The notes: a model not told the origin generated them from the sequence alone. Shown: positions 1-6,860, numbered from the stretch's first letter. The stretch is DNA of 23,312 bases from Oscillospiraceae bacterium (GCA_017415945.1 JAFQDR010000266.1:1-23312); one strand, 5' to 3'. Program-made: numbers and translations.

Positions 1-634
1 AAAGGATGGCCGCCAATTCGCCCATGGCTTCCTCATCCCCCGCTTCCGCTTCCGCAACGAGCTCCTCACGGGATTTATCTTCTCGTGTCCACAGATTTTG
101 AACCTCGTCGGCATAGGGGCGCACCAATTTATCCCCGTCAAACAAGGTGTTGCACAGTAAGGAGGGGCGCTTCTTCCCCGCCACATGTCGAAATACGGGA
201 ACATCCTCATCCCGCTTCACAACAAAGCCCTCGCAGGCAGAATCGGAATCTGCAAAACGATCCCGCACCTCGGATGTCTTCAACAGCAGTGCCAGACCCA
301 CAGCAGCATTCAGATAGGAGGTGATTACCGGTTCCGCATCCTCCACACGACCGAAGTCACTGATAAAGGGAGCATCCATACCGTCAAACAGGGTCAGCTC
401 CACATCGCCGCGGTTGGGGTCGTACATGCCCAGCTCACTGCGGATATACAGTTTAGCGGACAATGCCCCGCCGCCAAAGCTTATTACAAAGCGATAAGGA
501 CGGTCGATCATTTCGATCACAAAGCAATCCCCATCCACAAAGGGAAGGCCGCTGTCGTGGGCCGCGCCCGCTCCCGCCAGCCAAGCACGCACCTGATTCT
601 TCATATAAAATTGGGTGTTGTTCAACGCAGTCAT
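1..634 (-). CDS. Unknown protein with a Sel1/TPR-like C-terminal end, partial (3' end outside window)
   Basis: The reading frame is open from an ATG at 634 to the window edge (211 codons seen). The start is supported by GGGAGG eight bases upstream. No signal peptide or membrane segment is visible. The first ~180 residues are a mixed alpha/beta domain I do not recognise (it begins MTALNNTQFYMKNQ and has an FVISFGGGALSAKLYI strand region). The last visible stretch, EELVAEAEAGDEEAMGELA, has the A..G...A...L spacing of a Sel1-like or TPR helix pair, so more such repeats may follow outside the window. Its function is unknown. The gene is the first of its own transcript: a terminator of the upstream unit and a possible extended -10 lie just before it. 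Confidence 0.75.
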   Translation of the reverse strand, partial: MTALNNTQFYMKNQVRAWLAGAGAAHDSGLPFVDGDCFVIEMIDRPYRFVISFGGGALSAKLYIRSELGMYDPNRGDVELTLFDGMDAPFISDFGRVEDAEPVITSYLNAAVGLALLLKTSEVRDRFADSDSACEGFVVKRDEDVPVFRHVAGKKRPSLLCNTLFDGDKLVRPYADEVQNLWTREDKSREELVAEAEAGDEEAMGELAAIL

Positions 635-670
635 ATCGATTTCCTCCCGTAAAAGTCTCAATTTGATACT

Positions 671-699
671 ACTATACCATATTCCCACAGCAAAAAACA
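671..699 (-). promoter_or_regulatory. Possible extended -10 promoter for the partial gene at 634
   Basis: On the minus strand TGGTATAGT (TG-N-TATAGT, hexamer at 671-676) is a good extended -10 box about 40 bases upstream of the ATG at 634. The -35 region falls in the T-tract of the preceding terminator and matches TTGACA poorly. Confidence 0.35.
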
Positions 700-727
700 G
701 ACCCTATCCGATTTTGGATAGGATCTG
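691..727 (-). terminator. Intrinsic terminator after the SHOCT-domain gene
   Basis: On the minus strand a 12-bp stem (one G-U pair) with a six-base loop spans 698-727 and is followed directly by TTTTTT. It sits nine bases past the stop of the gene at 736-1086. Confidence 0.9.
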
Positions 728-735
728 ATATGTAT

Positions 736-1086
736 TTAGAACTCGTCCAAAAACTCTTTGCGCTTGCTGTCGTACTCATCACGGGTGATCAGACCTTGCT
801 GATACAGAGAATCCAGCTTTCGGAGCTTCTGCTCGATATCCTCACCCTCATCTTCCGCGTCCGTGCCGTCAAAGATGATCTCATGGGTAGCGAAACCTTC
901 ATCGGTGAAACCGTTCTTATAGTGACTAAAGGCAATGATGCCCGCAAAAGCTGTCCACACCACGCCAAATAAACCGAATTGCGGAATGACCACAACCAAG
1001 CCGATCAGCACAAACAGGATGCCTGCCACAAAGCCGATTTTGGACTGGGTCTTCCCCGGCTTGACCTTAACACGTTTATTAGACAT
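736..1086 (-). CDS. SHOCT-domain small membrane protein
   Basis: A 116-residue protein starting MSNKRVK. This ATG at 1086 is preferred over one nine codons upstream because AAGGAGAG lies at normal spacing before it. Residues ~15-60 contain two hydrophobic segments (GFVAGILFVLIGLVVVIP and a second around GVVWTAFAGIIAF), so it is a membrane protein. The last ~34 residues (DIEQKLRKLDSLYQQGLIT, then DEYDSKRKEFLDEF) are a textbook SHOCT domain, a short helical module found at the C-terminus of many bacterial proteins, thought to serve in oligomerisation or protein contacts. It starts 23 bases after the stop of the upstream secreted/membrane protein and probably shares its transcript. The specific role is unknown. 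Confidence 0.8.
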   Translation of the reverse strand: MSNKRVKVKPGKTQSKIGFVAGILFVLIGLVVVIPQFGLFGVVWTAFAGIIAFSHYKNGFTDEGFATHEIIFDGTDAEDEGEDIEQKLRKLDSLYQQGLITRDEYDSKRKEFLDEF

Positions 1087-1109
1087 ATTTATCTCTCCTT
1101 CTATGAGAA

Positions 1110-2027
1110 TCAATTCTTAAATTTCTGATATAGGAAAAAGCCCGCAACCGCGGAAAGCAGCAAACCGAACACATGATATCGGTAAATGCAATAGGCGATC
1201 CCCATCAATGCAGCGATCACAGCCGCAATTCGAACAAATTTGGAATCAGACTCCCAGCCTTTTTCCCAAAGCAAACCGACGATCGCATAAGCGGCGAACA
1301 CGCCAAACACCAAAAGCAGCCACTTCGCCGCAGCCAAAGGCCCTTCGGTCTGCAGGATGCTACGCGCGGGAATGATATGATTGTAGTAGGCCTTCATATC
1401 TGCGGAAAATCCAAGCTCCGATTGATATTCCAAGGGTTCTGTGGGGATCAAATCAAAATATGCCGTTCCGCACAAGGCTCCGATTTTTTCGGTTTTCGCC
1501 CCACCGAATTTAATATTCGCATGATACGTCAAATCCCGTTCATTGCGCAGGTGAGGCTCATGGGCGGTCTTGCCGCTGACCCATTCTCCCCGTGCATTAA
1601 GCATATAATCCGCAGCAGTGAAATAGTCACCCACTTGCAAGCCAACATCTCCGATGATCACAGTGATAGTATCTCGGCCACGGTCTTCCGGAACAGCGCA
1701 CCATTGGTAATCCGCCGTAACAAAAACACGGTCGATATAGCTTGTACCGTTTTCCTCCCGCAGCACACCGGAATAAACCAAGGCCATGCCCACACCTTGG
1801 TCTTCATCGGTAATCAGCTTCGTTCCAAGGTACACCAAATCATTATCCTCGGCAACAACCTCCAATGTGTCTTTTTGTGCATCATTCAAGCTGCTGACAT
1901 ATTCCTCGGGATAACCCCTTTGCATCAAGGATTCGGAAACATCCGATGCGTAAATCGGCATCGTCAAGCTGGCAGTACAAATCAAAACCGTCAACATGGT
2001 AAATATACTTCGATATAGGCTTTTCAT
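1110..2027 (-). CDS. Secreted-domain membrane protein of unknown function
   Basis: 305 residues, with AAAGGAG seven bases before the ATG. Residues 1-27 form a signal peptide (basic MKSLYR, a hydrophobic core, then an ASD cleavage region). A ~200-residue extracytoplasmic domain of no family I recognise follows. The C-terminus has three hydrophobic segments (around WLLLVFGVFAAYAIVGLLW, IAAVIAALMGIAYCIY and VFGLLLSAVAGFFLY) and ends in KFKN. The architecture suggests an outside domain anchored by a C-terminal helical bundle. It lies upstream of the SHOCT protein in the same direction, so the two may act together in the envelope; that is inference from position only. A TACAAT hexamer at 2068-2073 could be its -10 box but has no convincing -35. 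Confidence 0.7.
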   Translation of the reverse strand: MKSLYRSIFTMLTVLICTASLTMPIYASDVSESLMQRGYPEEYVSSLNDAQKDTLEVVAEDNDLVYLGTKLITDEDQGVGMALVYSGVLREENGTSYIDRVFVTADYQWCAVPEDRGRDTITVIIGDVGLQVGDYFTAADYMLNARGEWVSGKTAHEPHLRNERDLTYHANIKFGGAKTEKIGALCGTAYFDLIPTEPLEYQSELGFSADMKAYYNHIIPARSILQTEGPLAAAKWLLLVFGVFAAYAIVGLLWEKGWESDSKFVRIAAVIAALMGIAYCIYRYHVFGLLLSAVAGFFLYQKFKN

Positions 2028-2105
2028 AACAAACTCCTTTCATGTACGCTGATCCTTGTGTAATTTCATTGTACTGCATTTTCAGCAAATATTAAACCGT
2101 GTAAA

Positions 2106-2153
2106 AGAAAAAATACCCCCATCTAATTCGCCTGTACAAGCAAATTAAATGGG
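2106..2153 (-). terminator. Intrinsic terminator after the small membrane protein gene
   Basis: On the minus strand CCCATTTAATT (2143-2153) pairs with AATTAGATGGG (2118-2128) around a 14-base loop and is followed by GGTATTTTTTC. It lies nine bases beyond the stop codon at 2163. Confidence 0.8.
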
Positions 2154-2162
2154 AGCTTTCGA

Positions 2163-2600
2163 TTATTCCGCAACAGGTCTTTGGAAAAAGCGATTTTTGA
2201 AATACTTATAAATTGGCATGAGCACATTGGCAGCGATGCTTCCAAGGAAGAACGCAATTACTGTAAAGACCATCAGCATACCTTCACCATAATTATCATC
2301 ATACCGCACATACCCAAACAATTCATCAAGAAGCCGAACAACCCCCAATTGCACCGTCAGCACAAATAGCAGTATAAAGGCAGTGTACATCACAAAAGTT
2401 CTTCCCAGAGACAGCAGAACAGAATCATAGTGATATGCAATCGGAAGCACGCCTACCGCAACAGCAGCCGCAAGCGAAACTTTAAACATCGTCAGCTCCG
2501 CTTCATCGGGCAGCAAAGAAATATAATCCACAAACTCAAACAGTACGCACAAGGCTAATCCGCCCAAAAGACCGTAGAGCAGATTTCTTTTGACTAACAT
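2163..2600 (-). CDS. Small four-helix membrane protein
   Basis: 145 residues starting MLVKRNLLYG. AAAGGAG eight to nine bases before this ATG makes it a better start than an in-frame codon 54 bases upstream. The sequence has four hydrophobic helices (around residues 8-28, 38-57, 63-85 and 105-128), short loops and a basic tail, typical of a small integral membrane protein. I recognise no family. Its start overlaps the stop of the zincin gene upstream as TAATG, so the two are probably translationally coupled. It may be a membrane partner or protective factor for the metalloprotease-like protein; that is inference. Confidence 0.7.
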   Translation of the reverse strand: MLVKRNLLYGLLGGLALCVLFEFVDYISLLPDEAELTMFKVSLAAAVAVGVLPIAYHYDSVLLSLGRTFVMYTAFILLFVLTVQLGVVRLLDELFGYVRYDDNYGEGMLMVFTVIAFFLGSIAANVLMPIYKYFKNRFFQRPVAE

Positions 2601-3076
2601 TAGGATGACTCCTTTCTTCTTAGGTATTCTGTATACTCCTCCAATACAAACCAAACATATCGTTCAGCCTGCCGTTCCCTGCCCTTATCGGTCAGTTCCA
2701 AACCATTGATCCACTGGAAATAATGGGTCAGCTCATGAACAAAGGTTCCAAGAATTGCAAGCATCCCTTTGTCCCTGCCTCTTTCGTCGCAAAGCGTTTC
2801 ATAATCTCCTACCGCAAGCTTGATATAGGGTTCGTCCAAATAGGAATCGGGCTCAAAAAACAGCCCCACAACGAGCTCTCCATCTTCGGCTTTGATAAAG
2901 GGCGTGTTATAAACGTAGACGTTGATTCGCAAGGGGAAGTAATATTCCCTGCGCAGCCACTTGGCAAAGCGCAGAAATTCCGTTTTCACCTCGTCGGGGA
3001 TGGCTGTATCATATCGAAATCGAATCCCATCTCTGCGATGCAAATCATCCGCCAGATGCTTCTGCAAATGCTCCAA
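2600..3076 (-). CDS. Zincin metalloprotease-like protein, chimeric copy 1 (5' end replaced by sigK sequence)
   Basis: About 158 residues from a TTG at 3076. It carries HELTHYFQW, the HExxH zinc and catalytic motif, and ERQA about 20 residues on from the first His, which fits the third ligand of a gluzincin. From QKHLADD onward it is nearly the same protein as the copy at 3903-4388, with about 20 differences over 150 residues by eye. The residues before that are not zincin: the frame reads SRYVSRIEKKALEHLQKH after an in-frame TAG, which is the C-terminal end of the sigK product. There is no in-frame ATG and no good ribosome binding site, so translation may start weakly at TTG or not at all. 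The stop overlaps the next gene as TAATG. No signal peptide; probably cytoplasmic. Substrate unknown. It may be decaying. Confidence 0.6.
   Translation of the reverse strand: MEHLQKHLADDLHRRDGIRFRYDTAIPDEVKTEFLRFAKWLRREYYFPLRINVYVYNTPFIKAEDGELVVGLFFEPDSYLDEPYIKLAVGDYETLCDERGRDKGMLAILGTFVHELTHYFQWINGLELTDKGRERQAERYVWFVLEEYTEYLRRKESS
2622..3065 (-). repeat. Zincin duplication, left copy
   Basis: 444 bases align without gaps to 3919-4362 at high identity. The right edge is abrupt: beyond TGCTTCTGC the two copies differ completely, and this copy continues into sigK-like sequence. Confidence 0.85.
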
Positions 3077-3105
3077 GGCCTTTTTCTCGATTCTCGATAC
3101 ATAGC
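3057..3105. repeat. 49-bp copy of the sigK 3' end
   Basis: 49 bases matching 4521-4569 inside sigK with one mismatch (C instead of G at position 39 of the match). The match begins inside the short TGCTTCTGC stretch that zincin and sigK share, and stops sharply at 3105. Confidence 0.9.
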
Positions 3106-3141
3106 GACTCGCCTATTGTAAACGATTTGCCCTAAGAAATA

Positions 3142-3160
3142 GCTTCCAGCTCACGGAAGC
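3142..3160 (-). other. Small hairpin after the unknown gene at 3166, possible weak terminator
   Basis: GCTTCC at 3142-3147 pairs with GGAAGC at 3155-3160 around a seven-base loop. On the minus strand it is followed by TATTTCTT, so it may end some transcription before the chimeric zincin. Confidence 0.3.
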
Positions 3161-3165
3161 GGAAT

Positions 3166-3900
3166 TTAATAATGATTTGTTTTCTTAAACTCTTCCAAAA
3201 GCTCGTAAAACAGATCAAACGCCTCACTGTCGGTTCGTGCCTCAAGCAGGATATTTGACCAGTGATACATGGGACCGTTCCAATTGAATTCGTCTTCAAC
3301 AAACCTCTGAAATGCAGCATTGAACAGCGACCATCGATTTTGCATCCTATTCACGGCGCATTCGTAGCCACTGAGAAACCCACTCAAATTGCGCAGTGAC
3401 TTTCGTCCGATGTACATACCATATTTGTCTTTTACATCTTCCAGCAACGCTAATATTTCAGCCAATAGATCATCCACAGGTAACGGAGCAATCTCCTCGG
3501 ATTTCTTTTGCAAGCAAAGCACAGGCTCTTCTTTCGCCAGTACATACACCACATAGTTCATATTGATGACATTGAATTGCTTCAAACCGTAATGCTCAAA
3601 CAGTTCTTTCCCCAGAGACTGCTTAACAGAATCGGCGTATTTCCCGTTTTCCACGGAATAGAGGACACCTTTACCGCTTTTTATCATTCCATTGTCGTCT
3701 AAATTCCAAAAGGAGTCATTCAGCAGCAGTCCCTCATCCAACACACTGACCGCATACACCACGCCAAAATCCAAGGTCACGGAAACGGACGCGTCCTCAA
3801 GGCAGATCCGCAAACCGTTTTCCTCTCCTGCTTCCAGTTTCAAGGTGAAGCTTTCGGAATTGGGAATCAAATTCTCATATAATGCAGTCCATACTTCCAT
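3166..3900 (-). CDS. Unknown cytosolic protein, partner-position gene of zincin copy 2
   Basis: 244 residues starting MEVWTALYENL. AGAGGG six bases before this ATG supports it over the ATG two codons upstream, which would overlap the previous stop as ATGA. No signal peptide or membrane helix. Residues 1-125 look like a beta-rich domain (LRICLEDASVSVTLDFGVVYAVSVLDEG). Residues ~155-244 are helical with a pattern (GFLSGYECA, then FQRFVEDEFNW, then AFDLFYELLEEF) that reminds me of uncharacterised and immunity-type proteins, but I cannot name a family. It follows the zincin stop by two bases, so it is almost certainly cotranslated with it. A role as its partner or inhibitor is inference from that coupling. 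Confidence 0.7.
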   Translation of the reverse strand: MEVWTALYENLIPNSESFTLKLEAGEENGLRICLEDASVSVTLDFGVVYAVSVLDEGLLLNDSFWNLDDNGMIKSGKGVLYSVENGKYADSVKQSLGKELFEHYGLKQFNVINMNYVVYVLAKEEPVLCLQKKSEEIAPLPVDDLLAEILALLEDVKDKYGMYIGRKSLRNLSGFLSGYECAVNRMQNRWSLFNAAFQRFVEDEFNWNGPMYHWSNILLEARTDSEAFDLFYELLEEFKKTNHY

Positions 3901-3902
3901 GG

Positions 3903-4388
3903 TCATCCCTCTTTTTGCAGGTATTCTGTATACTCATCCAGAACAAATCGTACATATTGTTTCGCCTGTCGCTCTCTGCCCTTATCGGTCAGTTCCAAGC
4001 CATTGATCCATTGATAATAATGGGTCAGCTCATGGACAAGGGTTCCAAGTGTCGCAAATATCGCTTTGGCGTGCCCTCTTTCGTCGCAAAGTGCTTCATA
4101 ATCTCCCACGGCAAGCTTGATATAGGGTTCATCCAAATAGGAATCCGGCTCAAAAAACAGCCCCACAACGAGCTCTCCATCTTTTGCTTTGATAAAGGGC
4201 GTGTTATAAACGTAGACGTTGATTCGCAGAGGGAAGTAATACTCCCTGCGCAGCCACTTGGCAAAGCGCAAAAACTCCGTTTTCAGCTCACCGGGGATGG
4301 CTGCATCATATCGAAATCGAATCCCATCTCTGCGATGCAAATCATCCGCCAGATGCTTCTGCCAGTTTTCTATGGTCCAAATATGCAT
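3903..4388 (-). CDS. Zincin metalloprotease-like protein, intact copy 2
   Basis: 161 residues from the ATG at 4388, chosen because GGAGG lies nine bases upstream; another ATG at 4412 has no ribosome binding site. HELTH is at residues 119-123, with Glu139 in ERQA as the likely third zinc ligand, a gluzincin-like layout. The rest is well ordered (KTEFLRFAKWLRREYYFPL, then GELVVGLFFEPDSYLDEPYIKL) with no signal peptide and no membrane segment, so it should be cytoplasmic. At about 160 residues it is a minimal zincin domain. The substrate and named family are unknown to me. It has its own candidate promoter at 4438-4466 and is followed two bases later by the unknown gene at 3900. Confidence 0.75.
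   Translation of the reverse strand: MHIWTIENWQKHLADDLHRRDGIRFRYDAAIPGELKTEFLRFAKWLRREYYFPLRINVYVYNTPFIKAKDGELVVGLFFEPDSYLDEPYIKLAVGDYEALCDERGHAKAIFATLGTLVHELTHYYQWINGLELTDKGRERQAKQYVRFVLDEYTEYLQKEG
3919..4362 (-). repeat. Zincin duplication, right copy
   Basis: 444 bases, gap-free partner of 2622-3065. This copy keeps the zincin's own 5' end and start codon and is probably closer to the ancestral form. Confidence 0.85.
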
Positions 4389-4437
4389 CCGGCGCAACCT
4401 CCACTCAGTCATCTACGCAGCATCGTTTTATGGTTTC

Positions 4438-4466
4438 ATTGTACAACTTATGATAATCTTGGTAAA
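4438..4466 (-). promoter_or_regulatory. Sigma-A-type promoter for zincin copy 2 and the unknown gene
   Basis: On the minus strand TTTACC (4461-4466), a 17-base spacer and TACAAT (4438-4443) lie about 50 bases upstream of the ATG at 4388 and just after the sigK stop. Confidence 0.5.
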
Positions 4467-4501
4467 GAGCCCCTCGGTAAACAATCTGTAAACGATCACC
4501 T

Positions 4502-5191
4502 TTATACCATATCCGCAAAATGCTTCTGCAAATGCTCCAAGGCCTTTTTCTCGATTCTGGATACATAGCTGCGGGAGATCCCCAGCTTGGCAGCGGTTTC
4601 CCGCTGAGTCAATGGTTCCCCGCCGTTTAGGCCGTAGCGCAGCCGAATGATCTCTGCTTGGCGAGGCTCCGGCAATGCATCCACCTGCTTTCGCAGCTGA
4701 TGCAGCAGCTCATTGTGTCCCACACGCTCCAGTGCTTCGTCCTCTTGGCACAGCACCTCCATAAGAGACAAGCTGCCGCCCTCTCCGTCATACTCCAAGG
4801 AATCCGACAAAGACACATCCCCCGCCATTTTCTTCATGGCACGGAAGTGCATCAAAATCTCATTTTCCACGCATCGGGACACATAGGTCGCAAGCCGCAC
4901 GCCTTTATCGGGGCGGTAGGTGTTGACACCCTTGATGAGGCCAATGGTGCCGATAGACAGCAGGTCATCCATGTCCTCCCCTGCGGTATAATACTTCTTC
5001 ATCACATGGGCCACCAAACGGAGATTCCGCTCAATGAGAATATTCCGCGCCGACGTATCTCCCTGCTCTGTCCATAAGCGCACATAGCGTTCTTCCTCCT
5101 CGGGCTTCAAAGGTTTAGGGAAACCTCCCGTATTTCCCAACCGCAAAGTCAGAACACCGCAGCCCAAAAGCACCATCAACAGCTCAAGCAC
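4502..5191 (-). CDS. sigK: RNA polymerase sporulation sigma factor, sigma-K type
   Basis: 229 residues from a GTG at 5191, chosen because GGGAGG lies eight bases upstream and the length then matches sigma-K. A longer frame to 5347 has no such signal. Residues 1-20 are hydrophobic (LELLMVLLGCGVLTLRL), followed by GGFPKPL at the place where pro-sigma-K of Bacillus has its pro-sequence junction (FPQPL), so this is probably made as an inactive membrane-bound precursor. Region 2 spans about residues 48-115 (RNLRLVAHV, DLLSIGTIGLIKGV, CVENEILMHFR) and region 4 about 160-222 (QRETAAKLGISRSYVSRIEK, the helix-turn-helix). Sigma-K directs late mother-cell genes in sporulation. The gene is continuous here, with no skin-like element. 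Its last 49 bases are copied into the chimeric zincin. Confidence 0.9.
   Translation of the reverse strand: MLELLMVLLGCGVLTLRLGNTGGFPKPLKPEEEERYVRLWTEQGDTSARNILIERNLRLVAHVMKKYYTAGEDMDDLLSIGTIGLIKGVNTYRPDKGVRLATYVSRCVENEILMHFRAMKKMAGDVSLSDSLEYDGEGGSLSLMEVLCQEDEALERVGHNELLHQLRKQVDALPEPRQAEIIRLRYGLNGGEPLTQRETAAKLGISRSYVSRIEKKALEHLQKHFADMV
4521..4569. repeat. 49-bp donor segment inside sigK
   Basis: Encodes the end of region 4 of sigma-K (through ALEHLQKH). It matches 3057-3105 with a single mismatch. Confidence 0.9.
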
Positions 5192-5258
5192 ATCCGTTTC
5201 CTCCCATCTCGACAGATTTCGTATCACAAGAATATGCAAAAGCAGACCTATATAATAC

Positions 5259-5274
5259 CAAACAATATTGTTTG
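5259..5274. promoter_or_regulatory. Perfect 16-bp palindrome between sigK and the arginase remnant
   Basis: CAAACAATATTGTTTG reads the same on both strands. It lies in the divergent intergenic region between the sigK start (5191) and the plus-strand start at 5322. On the minus strand TTGCAA, 17 bases, TATATA overlaps it, a possible sigma-A-like promoter, so it could be a repressor or activator site. Confidence 0.4.
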
Positions 5275-5321
5275 CAATCGCACTTGATAAGAAGTAGAAT
5301 AGAGCAAAAAAGGAGTGGTCT

Positions 5322-5909
5322 ATGATGCATACGTTTATTTTATTCAACCCGCAATGTCAGGGCGGTGCGGATCCCATTACATATCACGGTGCAAAGGAAA
5401 TATAAGCACTGTATTTTACCAAGACAAGCTATGAGGAAACCCCCGTCTCCTTGGATAATACCTTGACCAGGAAAAACGGCATTGTCGGATATGACATTCT
5501 CCACGAGCAAATGAAGCAAGTATCCGAAACGCTGAAATCCGGAGACTTCCAACAAATCTTTGTCATTGGCGGAGGCTGCGACGGCGATGTACCCGTTATT
5601 GCAAACTTGAACCGAAAACACAACGGTGATCTCACAGTCATTTGGCTGGACGCACACGGCGACCTCAACAGCCCCTCAGAGTCCGAAACAGGTCTGTTTT
5701 ATGGAATGCCCGCACGGGTGCTAATGGGAGACTGTTCCGTATTTCAAGATATCATTGAAATCCCCTTATCACCGACCAAACTGATACACATCGGAGGCCG
5801 GGATTTCGATCGTCCCGAAATTCACTATCTGGAGCAAAATGAATATGCTCCCTGCGGTCAAAGGGATGCTTTCATTCAATCCATCGTGGATTTGCTCACG
5901 AAAGAATAA
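5322..5909 (+). pseudogene. Arginase/formiminoglutamase-family hydrolase remnant (nonsense codon and missing C-terminus)
   Basis: The plus-strand frame starts ATGATG with AGGAG six bases upstream. Codon 28 is TAA (5403-5405), yet the same frame continues on both sides as family sequence: FILFNPQCQGGADPITYHGA before, ALYFTKTSYEETPVSLDNT after. The stop is therefore a point change, probably from GAA. Downstream it keeps IGGGCDGDVPVI and WLDAHGDLNSPSESETGLFY (GLFYGMPARVLMGDC continues it), the first metal-ligand regions of the ureohydrolase fold. The frame ends 195 codons in, shortly after IHIGGRDFDRPEIHYLEQ, so the second manganese site (SxDxDxxDP) is absent. Family members run to about 260-300 residues. 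This is the only plus-strand gene in the window. A product starting at TTG 5451 is unlikely to be active. Confidence 0.8.
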
Positions 5910-5937
5910 TTCGTATTGCTATTCCTGTAACAAGAGC

Positions 5938-5970
5938 AAAAGACGATACCATTTTCGGTATCGTCTTTTT
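5938..5970 (+). terminator. Bidirectional intrinsic terminator
   Basis: A perfect stem, AAAAGACGATACC with GGTATCGTCTTTT and a six-base loop. A-rich on the left and T-rich on the right, so it can end both the plus-strand arginase remnant and the minus-strand thiamine operon (thiD stop at 6011). Confidence 0.9.
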
Positions 5971-6010
5971 CGTTATACTCCGTTTTCCAAGCCACGTCCG
6001 ATTGCGCATA

Positions 6011-6820
6011 TCATTCATTGGCATGCTTTGCATATTCCCCGCTCAAATCAAACGCATGATTCATGGGTCCCGAACCGCTGCCCAAGTCCAGCATTGAGGA
6101 CAGTGCGCCCGAAATATAATTCTTGGCCCTTCTTACCGATTCGGAAAGTGTATACCCCTTTGCAAGATTGGACGCAATCGCACTTGAGAGCGTACATCCT
6201 GTACCATGGGTATTGGGATTGTCGATGCGTTTTCCCTCAAACCAAATCAGTTCTCCGTTTGCATATAGCAGATCGTTTGCATCATTGACGCTGTGACCGC
6301 CCTTGAGCAGCACGGCACAATGATAACGCTCCCCAATCTCCTTTGCCGCAGCAATCATATCCGCTTTTGTTACAATCGTCAGGCCCGAAAGAACCTGCGC
6401 TTCGGGAATATTCGGTGTAACAAGCGTTGCAAGAGGCAGCAGTTCATCGATTAGGGTCTGTACCGCATCATTCTTCATCAAGGCTGAACCGGAGGTTGCT
6501 ACCATAACAGGATCCACAACAATATTCTTTGCATGGTAATATTTCAGTCTCTCCGTTATCACATGGATCAGCTCCGTTGAGGCAACCATACCGATTTTCA
6601 CAGCATCGGGATAGATATCCTCGAACACCGCATCGATTTGCTGCCGCAGGAACTCGGGTGTTGATTCCTGAATCCCACGCACACCGATTGTGTTTTGGGC
6701 CGTCAGTGCTGTGATCGCACTCATGGCATACACACCGTTCATGGTCATGGTTTTCAAGTCGGCCTGAATCCCGGCGCCTCCACTGCAATCGCTTCCCGCA
6801 ATGGTCAATGCTGTTTTCAT
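6011..6820 (-). CDS. thiD: Hydroxymethylpyrimidine/phosphomethylpyrimidine kinase ThiD
   Basis: 269 residues from MKTALTIAGSD; the family is about 265. This ATG is nine to ten bases from AAAGGAG, while the ATG two codons upstream is too close. ThiD phosphorylates HMP and then HMP-P in the cytoplasm to give HMP-PP, the pyrimidine half of thiamine. Visible motifs are the ribokinase-fold N-terminus GSDCSGGAGIQADLKTM, DPVMVATSG in the middle, and HGTGCTLSSAIA with the anion-hole/catalytic region near residues 205-215. It is last in the thiamine operon. An 80-base gap with a strong hairpin separates it from the gene upstream. Confidence 0.95.
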   Translation of the reverse strand: MKTALTIAGSDCSGGAGIQADLKTMTMNGVYAMSAITALTAQNTIGVRGIQESTPEFLRQQIDAVFEDIYPDAVKIGMVASTELIHVITERLKYYHAKNIVVDPVMVATSGSALMKNDAVQTLIDELLPLATLVTPNIPEAQVLSGLTIVTKADMIAAAKEIGERYHCAVLLKGGHSVNDANDLLYANGELIWFEGKRIDNPNTHGTGCTLSSAIASNLAKGYTLSESVRRAKNYISGALSSMLDLGSGSGPMNHAFDLSGEYAKHANE

Positions 6821-6860
6821 GGTCATCGCTCTCCTTTCATAGTTCAGCATTGTTTTATAC

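Noticed and set aside
2600..4412. Zincin pair considered as part of an insertion sequence or transposon
   Set aside because: No transposase, no terminal inverted repeats and no target-site duplication seen; the 49-bp sigK match and gap-free duplication fit local recombination better.
3882..4568. A 228-codon plus-strand frame across zincin copy 2 and the sigK end
   Set aside because: It crosses two minus-strand genes and an intergenic promoter, and its translation repeats in the duplicated region simply because the DNA is duplicated.
5340..5657. A 105-codon minus-strand frame opposite the arginase remnant
   Set aside because: The plus strand carries family motifs and a ribosome binding site; the minus frame is a shadow.
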